Positions 7,708-15,664 of a DNA stretch of 24,828 bases are shown piece after piece. The notes beneath the pieces are model-generated. The model was not told the origin of the DNA and ran no database searches. It saw only the letters and a list, made by a program, of their open reading frames with translations. Both the position numbers and the translations under genes were made by a program. The stretch is from UBA6183 sp034676125. Its GTDB lineage: Bacteria > Bacteroidota > Bacteroidia > UKL13-3. How positions within the stretch are numbered: the stretch's first letter is position 1; every line of letters starts with the position of its first letter. The stretch covers positions 1 to 24,828 of the forward strand of contig JAUCCO010000039.1 of the NCBI GenBank assembly GCA_034676125.1. The letters are read 5' to 3'.

Positions 7708-8769
7708 TTAAACTAATAAATGTTTGTACTCTTTTAAGGCTTCTTTAAATTTAGCTTCTGTAATTTCTAATGATTCTTTGCTCTCGCCACCGGCTGCATT
7801 AAAATGCCCGCCACCACTAAAGTGATTGCGCGCAAATTCGTTTGCAGGAAAATTTCCTTTACTTCTAAAACTCATTTTGCAAGCTTCGGTTCTATCAACA
7901 ATTAGTACCGAAAACTTAATTCCTCTAATGGCTAATCCATAATTAACTAATCCTTCGGTATCACCTGTAATAATATTAAAGCGTTTAAGCTCTTCGGCAG
8001 TAATACACATTAAGGCAGTGTTATACTCTTTTAGCAATTGCATTTTTTCGTTTAGGCAATAACCTATAAAACGCATTCTATCAAAAGAAAAATTATCGTA
8101 AATATGCTCGTAAACTAAATTTGGTTTAGCACCTTTGGCAAGCAACTTTGCAGCTACTTTATGTGTGCTAGGGTAGGTGCTTCCGTGTTTAAACGATGCA
8201 GTATCTGTCATAATACCTGCATACAAACAATTGGCTATATCTTCATTCACCAAATCTTCATCACCAAAAATTTCAATCATTTCAAACACCAACTCGCATG
8301 TGCTGCTACGTTGTGCATTGTGTAAGTGGTAAACTGCAAAATCTTCTGGCTCTAAATGATGGTCAATCATCACTTTTTTTGCTTTACTAGTTGCTACTAA
8401 TTCGCCAAGTTTATTGATACGTTTAAGTGCATTAAAATCTAAGCAAAAAATTAAATCGGCATTGGCAACTAAGCTAGCAGCTTTATCTGGTTCGGCTTCA
8501 AAATTAACAACTGTTTGCTCATTTGGCATCCATTTTAAAAATTCGCCATAATCTGTAGGTGAAACTACAACCGGATTTAATCCTTTTAAAATTAAATAAT
8601 TATACAGCCCAAGCGAAGAACCCAAAGCATCAGCATCGGGTTTGTGGTGCGTGGTAATTACTATGTTTGGCTTAACGGCAGCTTCAAGCAGCGGTTTTAT
8701 TTCGATTATATTATTCAGGTGCTGATTTTTTAAGTTGGCAAAGGTGAGAAAAACTAATGGATTAAGCAA
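7708..8769 (-). CDS. nrnA: DHH/DHHA1 phosphoesterase, NrnA-like oligoribonuclease / pAp phosphatase
   Basis: 353 residues from a TTG codon. Motifs occur in order: ITTHHKPDADALGSSLG (metal site I), FCLDF, DHHLEP (the DHH motif), MTDTASF, then a C-terminal DHHA1 domain with SFRSKG and FSGGGHFNAAGG. Members hydrolyse short RNA oligonucleotides and 3'-phosphoadenosine 5'-phosphate with Mn2+ in the cytoplasm. No ATG, GTG or other TTG occurs in frame before motif I. A CTG at 8718 would give 336 residues starting NNIIEIKPLLE, nearer the usual family length, so the true start is uncertain. The gene lies 37 bases after the Omp85-like gene and 15 bases before an FKBP gene, probably within one operon. 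Confidence 0.92.
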   Translation of the reverse strand: MLNPLVFLTFANLKNQHLNNIIEIKPLLEAAVKPNIVITTHHKPDADALGSSLGLYNYLILKGLNPVVVSPTDYGEFLKWMPNEQTVVNFEAEPDKAASLVANADLIFCLDFNALKRINKLGELVATSKAKKVMIDHHLEPEDFAVYHLHNAQRSSTCELVFEMIEIFGDEDLVNEDIANCLYAGIMTDTASFKHGSTYPSTHKVAAKLLAKGAKPNLVYEHIYDNFSFDRMRFIGYCLNEKMQLLKEYNTALMCITAEELKRFNIITGDTEGLVNYGLAIRGIKFSVLIVDRTEACKMSFRSKGNFPANEFARNHFSGGGHFNAAGGESKESLEITEAKFKEALKEYKHLLV

Positions 8770-8806
8770 AGGAATAAAACAACTTTAAGAACTAATTTAC
8801 AAACCT

Positions 8807-9946
8807 TTAAAAGGCTTCGTTTAATGTTACATAAAAGGCCTCTCTGCCATTTTCGCCAATGGCATAATCAAATCTAAAGTTTATTTTTTCGCGTGGTATG
8901 GCTTTAAACCTAAGTCCTACGCCATACATAGCCTTAACATTTTTGTTTAAATTGCCAATTTGCGAGGCTACATTTCCTACACCACCAAATGCTACCATGC
9001 TTAATGGCCCCCAAATTTGTTTGCGTAATTCTGTTTGAAATGTGAGTGCATTTAAATCACGAAATCTGCCATAATAATATCCCCTAAAATAACTTTCGTT
9101 GCCCAAAGTTCCTAATAACCTATATGGTACATTGCCTTGGTTAAATAATGCATAGGTTTGAAAAGCGAGCACATTTTCTTTCCACAGTCTTACATATTTT
9201 CGGGCATCAATATTTAAGTTAGCAAAGGTGCTGCTGCTGCCCAATTGTTTATGATGTATGGTTGATGAAATATCAATAATATGTCCTTTTGTAGGAAAAT
9301 AGATATGGTTACGGTTATCAAAAGTTATTACTGGCCCTAAGCCCAAACTGTGGTATCCTTTTGTGCCCTCAATATCCGATAAGGCCATTAAACTTACATT
9401 TTGGTTTGATACGTTATAAAGGTTTTCAAAATCTACCTGAATACCTGCGTAAAATCCTTTTTTAATTAAGCGTGTGGCCTTAATATTTATTTTGTATTGA
9501 TTAAAGCTATACAATTCTTTGTTTGCATAAAAACTGTTCTGCCCAATTCCCCAATAGTTTTCTATAAATTTGGTGTATTGCATTTGGCCACGCAAACTGT
9601 ACTTGTTTTTATTGGTAAATACATCAAACATTGGCCTAATGCTGTATTGATGATTTTGGGTATAGCTTAAGTTTAATCTTACCACAGATGGACGGGTTAA
9701 ACTATCATTATTTTTAGCCCTAAAAAAGTGCGAAAACGACATACCGCCTTGCCAACGTGTTTCTGGTTTATATGATGCAAATGGAATGATAAAGAAGTAC
9801 TTTTTTTTTGGATTAGCAGAATCGCCTTGCACTATTTTGTAACCCCAATCCATGGTTCGCATTACAAAGTTTTTTTGCTGTGCAAATAGGTTGGTTCCTA
9901 TGGTTATCGCCAATATAAAAAGTGCTATTTTTTTTACTACAACCAT
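8807..9946 (-). CDS. Omp85-like (BamA/TamA C-terminal domain) outer-membrane barrel protein without POTRA domains
   Basis: 379 residues. A signal peptide ends at about Ala22 (TNLFA-Q). The remainder looks like a barrel: alternating aromatic strands throughout, a DNRNHIYFPTKGHIIDIS segment typical of the D15 domain, a FRGYYYGRF loop (about 288-296) equivalent to the conserved (V/L)RG(F/Y) lid-lock loop, and a terminal Phe. No POTRA repeats fit before the barrel, so it is a short family member rather than BamA itself. It may insert or export outer-membrane cargo; the substrate is unknown. Its ATG overlaps the end of the DUF4421 gene by 10 bases, implying translational coupling. The family call is good; the function is inferred. 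Confidence 0.85.
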   Translation of the reverse strand: MVVVKKIALFILAITIGTNLFAQQKNFVMRTMDWGYKIVQGDSANPKKKYFFIIPFASYKPETRWQGGMSFSHFFRAKNNDSLTRPSVVRLNLSYTQNHQYSIRPMFDVFTNKNKYSLRGQMQYTKFIENYWGIGQNSFYANKELYSFNQYKINIKATRLIKKGFYAGIQVDFENLYNVSNQNVSLMALSDIEGTKGYHSLGLGPVITFDNRNHIYFPTKGHIIDISSTIHHKQLGSSSTFANLNIDARKYVRLWKENVLAFQTYALFNQGNVPYRLLGTLGNESYFRGYYYGRFRDLNALTFQTELRKQIWGPLSMVAFGGVGNVASQIGNLNKNVKAMYGVGLRFKAIPREKINFRFDYAIGENGREAFYVTLNEAF

Positions 9947-10935
9947 TTAGATTTTATGCCTATACTTTTTAATCTGTATGCCAAATTTAAGCCTACGGTA
10001 TGTGTATTTAAATTTACATAACTGTTCTTAAAAAAATCAATATTACCATCGTAAGCATAAAATATACTTAAAAACCATTTGTCGTGATTAAACCCTGCAA
10101 AAACTTTTGAGTGAAAAGTTAACTCAACAGGCAATCCGCTTTTGTAACCCACCGCAGATTTTGAGGTGTACCAACCTGTGCCCATTCCTACAAATGCTGA
10201 TGGAGTGAAAAACCATTTGCCCCCTCTAGTAACAAAATTATAGGCATAACCAGGCCTAAAACTTATGGTATAAAAGCGCATGTCTTTTAGCCCTCTTAAA
10301 TCCGAAAAAATACTATCTTTATCTATTGAGCTCGGTATAATAGACCTATCGGCAATTAAACTTCTAAATTGAATATTGGATAATAACACAAAAGACCCAG
10401 CTGATTTTATTTGTTGCTCTTGCTGCGAAAATGCAGACCGCATAGAAAACTTTTCATGATTGGCCGCGTAAAAAACATTTAACCCACCATTGTTTACATA
10501 TATATCTGGCCTAATCGTTTCTGCACTAAAATCATTTGCTTTGCGCAACATTCCTTGAAAGTTTCTGTAATAAATTTCGCCACCAAATTTGCGTTGGTAG
10601 TAACCAAACGAAAAATCGTAATATTTGCTTTTTCCATACCTAATTTCGTTGTTTTCGGTGCCAGGTATTTGCACACTAAATGCTACAGTAAAATTCTGAA
10701 ATCCTAAAGCTAATCCAACTTGCCCTTTAACATTTGGCTGCAATGATATTCCATAATCCTTAGTTTTTCCAAATGGGTTTACCAATAAGCTTATATCTGT
10801 AAGGTAAGAGTACATTTGTACATTGTATAGCCTATCAAAACCTTTAATATAGGCTGTGTCTCTATTTTGCCCAAAGCATAATACTGGGGCTATAAAGAAC
10901 ACAAGCCATATTAGTAAGTGTTGTTTTTTTATCAT
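9937..10935 (-). CDS. DUF4421-type predicted outer-membrane beta-barrel protein
   Basis: 332 residues when started at the ATG beginning MIKKQHLLIWLVFF. A longer frame to 11007 would lie inside asnS and lacks a signal sequence. The signal peptide ends near LCFG-Q. The mature part has amphipathic strands with many aromatics (YYDFSFGYYQRKFGGEIYY, KWFFTPSAFVGMGTGWY), as in an outer-membrane barrel. Overall pattern and length agree with DUF4421 proteins of Bacteroidota, whose function is not known to me. The asnS stop and this start share one base (TAATG), and its own end overlaps the Omp85-like gene, so the three are translationally coupled. DUF assignment is from memory of the family's appearance. 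Confidence 0.72.
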   Translation of the reverse strand: MIKKQHLLIWLVFFIAPVLCFGQNRDTAYIKGFDRLYNVQMYSYLTDISLLVNPFGKTKDYGISLQPNVKGQVGLALGFQNFTVAFSVQIPGTENNEIRYGKSKYYDFSFGYYQRKFGGEIYYRNFQGMLRKANDFSAETIRPDIYVNNGGLNVFYAANHEKFSMRSAFSQQEQQIKSAGSFVLLSNIQFRSLIADRSIIPSSIDKDSIFSDLRGLKDMRFYTISFRPGYAYNFVTRGGKWFFTPSAFVGMGTGWYTSKSAVGYKSGLPVELTFHSKVFAGFNHDKWFLSIFYAYDGNIDFFKNSYVNLNTHTVGLNLAYRLKSIGIKSKWL

Positions 10936-12449
10936 TATGGCTTTAATCTTCCATACATGCGTGGAAAAGGAATGCTTTCGCGAACATGCGGTAGTTTGCA
11001 AACCCAAGTTACCAAACGCTCAAGGCCTAACCCAAAACCAGCATGTGGCACCGAGCCAAACCTGCGTAAGTCTAAATACCACTCAAAAGCTTCCATTGGT
11101 AATTTATGTTCGTTAATTTTTTCAATTAATAAACCTAAGTCTGTTTCACGCTCACCACCACCTACAATTTCGCCATAACCTTCGGGTGCTAAAGTATCTA
11201 CACCACGAGCAAATTGGCTATTTTCTGCATCACGTTTTAAGTAAAATGCTTTTACTTCATGTGGCCAGTTGTAAACCATAATTGGTCTATCAAACAAACG
11301 GGTTAAAACAGTTTCATCACTACCACCAAAATCATTTCCATACTCAAAAGTACGTGCACTATTTAGCCATTGTGGTATGTTGCGTTCTTGCTCTTCCAAA
11401 TCAGCAAGTTCTTGTTTTAGTTTGTCAATTTTTGCTTGGTTAAAACCTATTTCTCCTTTTTTCATTCCAGGAGTTTTAATTTTTTCTTCGCGGTCTTTAA
11501 TTTCAGTTTGTGCAGCTAAAATTTGAGTTTTAACATTGTCAAGTTCAGTTTCTAAACTTGCAATGGCATTTACACCATCAACATCAACTTCACCCTTAAT
11601 AATTTTCACTGCTTCATCGTATGTTAATCGAGGAAAAGGTTTAACAATGTTTTGTAAAAGACTGGTATCTCTACCAATTAGTTCTAACTCGGCCTGGTTA
11701 GTAGCCAATACATCTAATACTACTGCACGTAAAAATTGTTCAATTACATCCATGTTATCATTGTTATCATGAAAAGCCATTTCAGGCTCTATCATCCAAA
11801 ACTCAGATAAATGTCTGCGTGTTTTACTTTTTTCGGCTCTAAAAGTTGGTCCAAAAGTATAAATTTTATTATGTGCCATAGCCATTGCTTCGCCATATAA
11901 TTGGCCCGATTGAGACAAATAAGCTGGCTCGCCATAAAAATCAGTTTCAAACAATGTTGAAGTTCCCTCTACAGCATTACCTGTAAATAAAGGTGCATCC
12001 ATTTGTATAAAACCTTGGCCTTGAAAAAACTTATGAATAGCAAAAATAATGGTATTTCTAATGCGCATAATTGCCCATTGGCGCTGGCTGCGTAACCATA
12101 AATGGCGGTTATCCATTAAAAACTCAACCCCATGCTCTTTTTTAGCAATTGGGTAATCGCTGGCAACTTGTATTAACTCAATATTGGTGGCTTGTAATTC
12201 GTATCCGCCTACTTGCTTTTCGTCTTTTACAATTTTACCTGTTATGGTTAATGAAGTTTCTAAAGTGGCCTTTTTTGCATCATTAAAAATATTTTCGCTT
12301 ACTAAATTTGCATCAACAACACATTGGCACATGCCTGTTCCATCGCGTAAAAGAATAAATACTAAACCCTTACTTTCTCTTTTGTTAGCAGCCCAACCTT
12401 TTAAGGTAATTTCTTGGCCTTGGTATTTGCTTAAATCTTTAATATACAT
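10935..12449 (-). CDS. asnS: Asparaginyl-tRNA synthetase (class II)
   Basis: 504 residues. An OB-fold anticodon-binding domain occupies about 1-105. A class IIb catalytic core follows, with motif 2 at about 203-223 (FRAEKSKTRRHLSEFWM) and motif 3 at 471-479 (GFGLGLERL). It charges tRNA-Asn with asparagine in the cytoplasm. The absence of an archaeal-type Asp motif and the EFWMIEPE context favour AsnRS over AspRS. Residues about 291-365 form a coiled-coil-like insertion (LETELDNVKTQILAAQTEI, then LKQELADLEEQE), which accounts for the excess over the 466 residues of the E. coli enzyme; such insertions occur in Bacteroidota AsnRS. It is the first gene of a minus-strand run and shares one base with the next start. 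No clear promoter was found in the 105-base divergent gap to rpoN. Confidence 0.97.
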   Translation of the reverse strand: MYIKDLSKYQGQEITLKGWAANKRESKGLVFILLRDGTGMCQCVVDANLVSENIFNDAKKATLETSLTITGKIVKDEKQVGGYELQATNIELIQVASDYPIAKKEHGVEFLMDNRHLWLRSQRQWAIMRIRNTIIFAIHKFFQGQGFIQMDAPLFTGNAVEGTSTLFETDFYGEPAYLSQSGQLYGEAMAMAHNKIYTFGPTFRAEKSKTRRHLSEFWMIEPEMAFHDNNDNMDVIEQFLRAVVLDVLATNQAELELIGRDTSLLQNIVKPFPRLTYDEAVKIIKGEVDVDGVNAIASLETELDNVKTQILAAQTEIKDREEKIKTPGMKKGEIGFNQAKIDKLKQELADLEEQERNIPQWLNSARTFEYGNDFGGSDETVLTRLFDRPIMVYNWPHEVKAFYLKRDAENSQFARGVDTLAPEGYGEIVGGGERETDLGLLIEKINEHKLPMEAFEWYLDLRRFGSVPHAGFGLGLERLVTWVCKLPHVRESIPFPRMYGRLKP

Positions 12450-12554
12450 TTGTTACTTTTGTTGCTAATTAAATAAAGTGCGAAAATAACAATATTTACT
12501 ACTTGTGTTTATGTACTTTTACAAACATTGGCATAATTTTTTTAAATCACCCTT

Positions 12555-14033
12555 ATGTTAAAACAAGGATTACATCAAAAACAGTTACAAAAGCTCTCTC
12601 CGCAGCAAATACAGTTTATTAAACTATTGCAACTTAATGCCGTTGATTTACAGCAACGTATTGATGATGAATTGATAGAAAACCCAGCGCTTTTAAAAGG
12701 TGATGATGAAGATGCTGCTCCAAAAGAACAAGTTGAAAACGAAGTGGAAATTGCTGAGGGAACTGAGGCCGAAGAAAATGTTTCGGTTGAGGATTATATT
12801 GCAGATGACACTTTTGATGTGAAAGAATATGTGAATGATGATTATGATTCTGACGGTTTTCATTTAAGTGATGAAGGTGGAGAAGAAGAGCGTAAAGATA
12901 TTCCGTTTGCAGCCGCTGCTAGTTTTCATGATGGATTAATGCAACAATTTATCTCCATTGCAACAAATGAGCGTGAGGAGTTAATTGGTACACAAATAAT
13001 TGGTACTATTGATGATGATGGCTATTTGCGTAGAGATTTAGATGCGATGATTAATGATTTAGCTTTTGGACAAAACGTAGATGTAAGCATGGAAGAAATG
13101 CAAGCATGTTTAGCTAAAATACAAACGCTTGATCCCGCAGGTATTGGAGCAACATCGTTACAAGAATGTTTAGTGCTACAATTAAGACGTAAAAATCATG
13201 ATAAAAGAGAGGTGGTTTTAGCTGAAAATATAATACGCGACCACTTTGACGATTTTACCAAAAAGCATTACGATAAGCTAATTAAGCATTATAAAATTAC
13301 AGATCTTGACCTAAAAGATGCCATTACAGTTATTACGCATTTAAATCCAAAGCCTGGTGAAAGTGCTTCATCCGGGAAGCCTCAGTACATTAATCCTGAT
13401 TTTGTGCTGCTAAATAATGATGGTAAACTTGAGGTGCAACTTACTGCTCGTAATGCTCCTGATTTAAGGATTAGCCGCAACTATATGGAAACTTTAAAAG
13501 GTTATGATGCAAATCCTAAACCTACTAAAGAGCTTAAACAAACGGTACAGTTTATCAAACAAAAACTAGATAGTGCCCGCTGGTTTATTGATAGCATTAG
13601 GCAGCGTCAGCATACTTTACTTACCACCATGAATGCTATTTTGCATTTGCAATACGAGTATTTTATTGATGGTGATGAAACCAAAATGAAACCCATGATT
13701 TTAAAAGATATTGCAGAAAGGGTTGGTTTGGATATTTCTACCATTAGTCGTGTGGCTAATAGTAAATATGTACAAACAGATTTTGGGGTAATTCCGTTAA
13801 AGTTTTTCTTTAGTGAAGGTATAACCAACGATGATGGAGAAGAGGTAAGTAGCCGTGAGGTGAAAAGTATTTTAAAAGATGCTATTGAAGCAGAAGATAA
13901 ACGCAAACCTTTGCCAGACGAGCGTTTGATGGAAATTTTAAAAGATAAAGGGTATAATATAGCACGCAGAACAGTGGCTAAATACCGCGAACAACTTAAT
14001 ATTCCGGTGGCACGTTTGCGTAAAGAAATTTAA
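12555..14033 (+). CDS. rpoN: RNA polymerase sigma-54 factor RpoN
   Basis: 492 residues, full length. Region I is Gln/Leu-rich (LSPQQIQFIKLLQLNAVDLQ) and contacts bacterial enhancer-binding ATPases. An acidic region II spans about 50-115. The core-binding domain runs through the middle (DPAGIGATSLQECLVLQL). The helix-turn-helix is near 395-415 (AERVGLDISTISRVANSKYV). The RpoN box ARRTVAKYRE at about 470-479 recognises the -24 element. It directs transcription from -24/-12 promoters and needs an AAA+ activator, none of which is encoded here. It is divergent from asnS. A 53-codon minus-strand ORF converges 9 bases after its stop. Confidence 0.98.
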   Translation: MLKQGLHQKQLQKLSPQQIQFIKLLQLNAVDLQQRIDDELIENPALLKGDDEDAAPKEQVENEVEIAEGTEAEENVSVEDYIADDTFDVKEYVNDDYDSDGFHLSDEGGEEERKDIPFAAAASFHDGLMQQFISIATNEREELIGTQIIGTIDDDGYLRRDLDAMINDLAFGQNVDVSMEEMQACLAKIQTLDPAGIGATSLQECLVLQLRRKNHDKREVVLAENIIRDHFDDFTKKHYDKLIKHYKITDLDLKDAITVITHLNPKPGESASSGKPQYINPDFVLLNNDGKLEVQLTARNAPDLRISRNYMETLKGYDANPKPTKELKQTVQFIKQKLDSARWFIDSIRQRQHTLLTTMNAILHLQYEYFIDGDETKMKPMILKDIAERVGLDISTISRVANSKYVQTDFGVIPLKFFFSEGITNDDGEEVSSREVKSILKDAIEAEDKRKPLPDERLMEILKDKGYNIARRTVAKYREQLNIPVARLRKEI

Positions 14034-14042
14034 GCGAAGGAT

Positions 14043-14204
14043 TTAGTTCTTGTTATCAGTAATTTTCTCTTCGGTTTCTTTAACTTTAACTGAGTTGTTA
14101 ATTGCTTCTGATAATGCAGACATTACTTCATCGCTTAAGCCCTCGTCCATGTCGAATGATAAACATAGGTTTTCGGGAATTATTTGAATAGATTTTGTGA
14201 ACAT
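14043..14204 (-). CDS. Small acidic ORF of 53 codons, unknown function
   Basis: An open frame from ATG (14204) to TAA (14043), beginning MFTKSIQIIPENLCLSFDMD and ending KETEEKITDNKN. The middle (EGLSDEVMSALSEAI) looks amphipathic and helical; there is no signal peptide or membrane segment. It fills nearly all the space after rpoN, converging with it at 9 bases. A TCACTTTG sequence upstream, close to the -7 consensus, could serve as a promoter but lies with a short spacer after TTTG. Codon use and composition resemble the neighbouring genes. I do not recognise the family. Coding status rests on the intact frame and fit, so it is moderate. Confidence 0.5.
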   Translation of the reverse strand: MFTKSIQIIPENLCLSFDMDEGLSDEVMSALSEAINNSVKVKETEEKITDNKN

Positions 14205-14431
14205 AACTTTATTGGTTTGATTAATGGGTTACACAAAGTGAACACTATTAATACGACAAACGGTAATAATTGTACTTGTTATTATGCACTTTTATTTAAC
14301 ACAGTGGTTAAACCTTGATGAGTTAACGAAAACACAAAACGGTTTGTTTCAAACAATTACTTGCCAAAGTAAGGTTGTTTTAAGTTTTACTTTTATCAAT
14401 CAACACATTACGTTATTTTTACACCTTAATT

Positions 14432-15562
14432 ATGCAGTTTAAAGACATTGTTGGACAACAACACATAAAAAATAAGTTAATTCACACCGTAAAAAGTGGT
14501 AGAATTAGTCATACGCAACTTTTTTTAGGAGCCGAAGGTGTTGGTGCATTGCCATTGGCAGTGGCTTATGCCCAATATATAAATTGCCCAAATGCTACCG
14601 ATACGGATAGTTGTGGCACGTGCCCATCATGCATTAAATATACTAAATTAGTTCATCCTGATTTGCATTTTACTTTCCCTATTGTTACCATAGATAAGAA
14701 AAGATTAAGCAATGATTATATTGAACAATGGCGCAAAGCTTTTGGCGAAAATGCATATTTAAGCGAGGCTGATTGGATTGCTGTGCTTGATGGCGAAGGG
14801 AAAAAACAAGGCAATATTACCGCTGATGAATGTAGAGATGTGGTGCGCAAGTTGGGTTTAAAACCTTACGAAGCAAAGTACAAAACGGTTATTATTTGGA
14901 TGCCAGAATACCTACGTGCGGAGGGTAACATATTATTAAAATTATTGGAAGAGCCACCCGAGCAAACTTTAATTATTTTGGTGGCACAAGATGCAGATAA
15001 GGTTATTGCAACTATACTTTCTAGAACGCAAACCATGCGAATACCAAATTTGCATGAGGATGAAATTACTAATTACTTAATAAACCAGCATCAAACCGAA
15101 CCTGAAATTGCGGGTGCTATTGCCCGAATTGCCGAAGGCAGTATAGTAAATGCCAATAATTTATTAAAGGCCGGAAGTGCTAATTATTTTGAAATGTTTA
15201 GCTCTTGGATGCGGTTGTGTTATAATTCGCGAAAGGAGTTAGAAAACTTAACACCTTGGGTTGAGAAGGCCGCAGCACAAGGAAGAGAGTTTTTAAAAAG
15301 TTACCTAATTTATTGCCAACACATGCTTCGTGCTTGTTTGATTTATAAATTTGGAGATGAAAAATTATTGAGGTTAAACAAACAAGAAACTGACTTTATA
15401 CAAAAGTTTAGCAGTGCATTAACCGAGGATAATATAGCACCTATTGTGCAAGAAGTTAACTTAACTTCGATGCATTTAGAGCGTAATGCCGATTTGAAGA
15501 TTACCTTTTTAAATCTTTCTTTGTATATTGGCAGGCTGTTGAACAAACAGAAAGCTGCTTAA
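14432..15562 (+). CDS. holB: DNA polymerase III delta-prime subunit (HolB-like clamp-loader ATPase)
   Basis: 376 residues. The N-terminal FKDIVGQQHIKNKL is typical of clamp-loader AAA+ proteins. The P-loop position reads GAEGVGAL (33-40) and lacks the Lys of Walker A, as expected for delta-prime, which does not hydrolyse ATP. A zinc module has Cys52, Cys61, Cys64 and Cys67. LLKLLEEPPEQTLIILVAQ and an SRTQTMRIP segment correspond to the sensor and SRC-type regions. It works in the cytoplasm at the replication fork to load the sliding clamp. The gene heads a plus-strand set with ricT and gldH. The upstream 227-base gap holds the small ORF's upstream region and no recognisable promoter. Confidence 0.93.
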   Translation: MQFKDIVGQQHIKNKLIHTVKSGRISHTQLFLGAEGVGALPLAVAYAQYINCPNATDTDSCGTCPSCIKYTKLVHPDLHFTFPIVTIDKKRLSNDYIEQWRKAFGENAYLSEADWIAVLDGEGKKQGNITADECRDVVRKLGLKPYEAKYKTVIIWMPEYLRAEGNILLKLLEEPPEQTLIILVAQDADKVIATILSRTQTMRIPNLHEDEITNYLINQHQTEPEIAGAIARIAEGSIVNANNLLKAGSANYFEMFSSWMRLCYNSRKELENLTPWVEKAAAQGREFLKSYLIYCQHMLRACLIYKFGDEKLLRLNKQETDFIQKFSSALTEDNIAPIVQEVNLTSMHLERNADLKITFLNLSLYIGRLLNKQKAA

Positions 15563-15664
15563 CACGATTTTTTGTGTTAGGCTAATTAATGGTGTTGGGT
15601 TGATTTAGTTAAATTAACAAACAACACTTTATTTATAACTGTATTTTTAAATATATATAACAAC

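Noticed and set aside
10936..11007. Longer N-terminus for the DUF4421 protein
   Set aside because: It would lie wholly within asnS and place 24 polar residues before a normal signal peptide; the TAATG overlap start is better.
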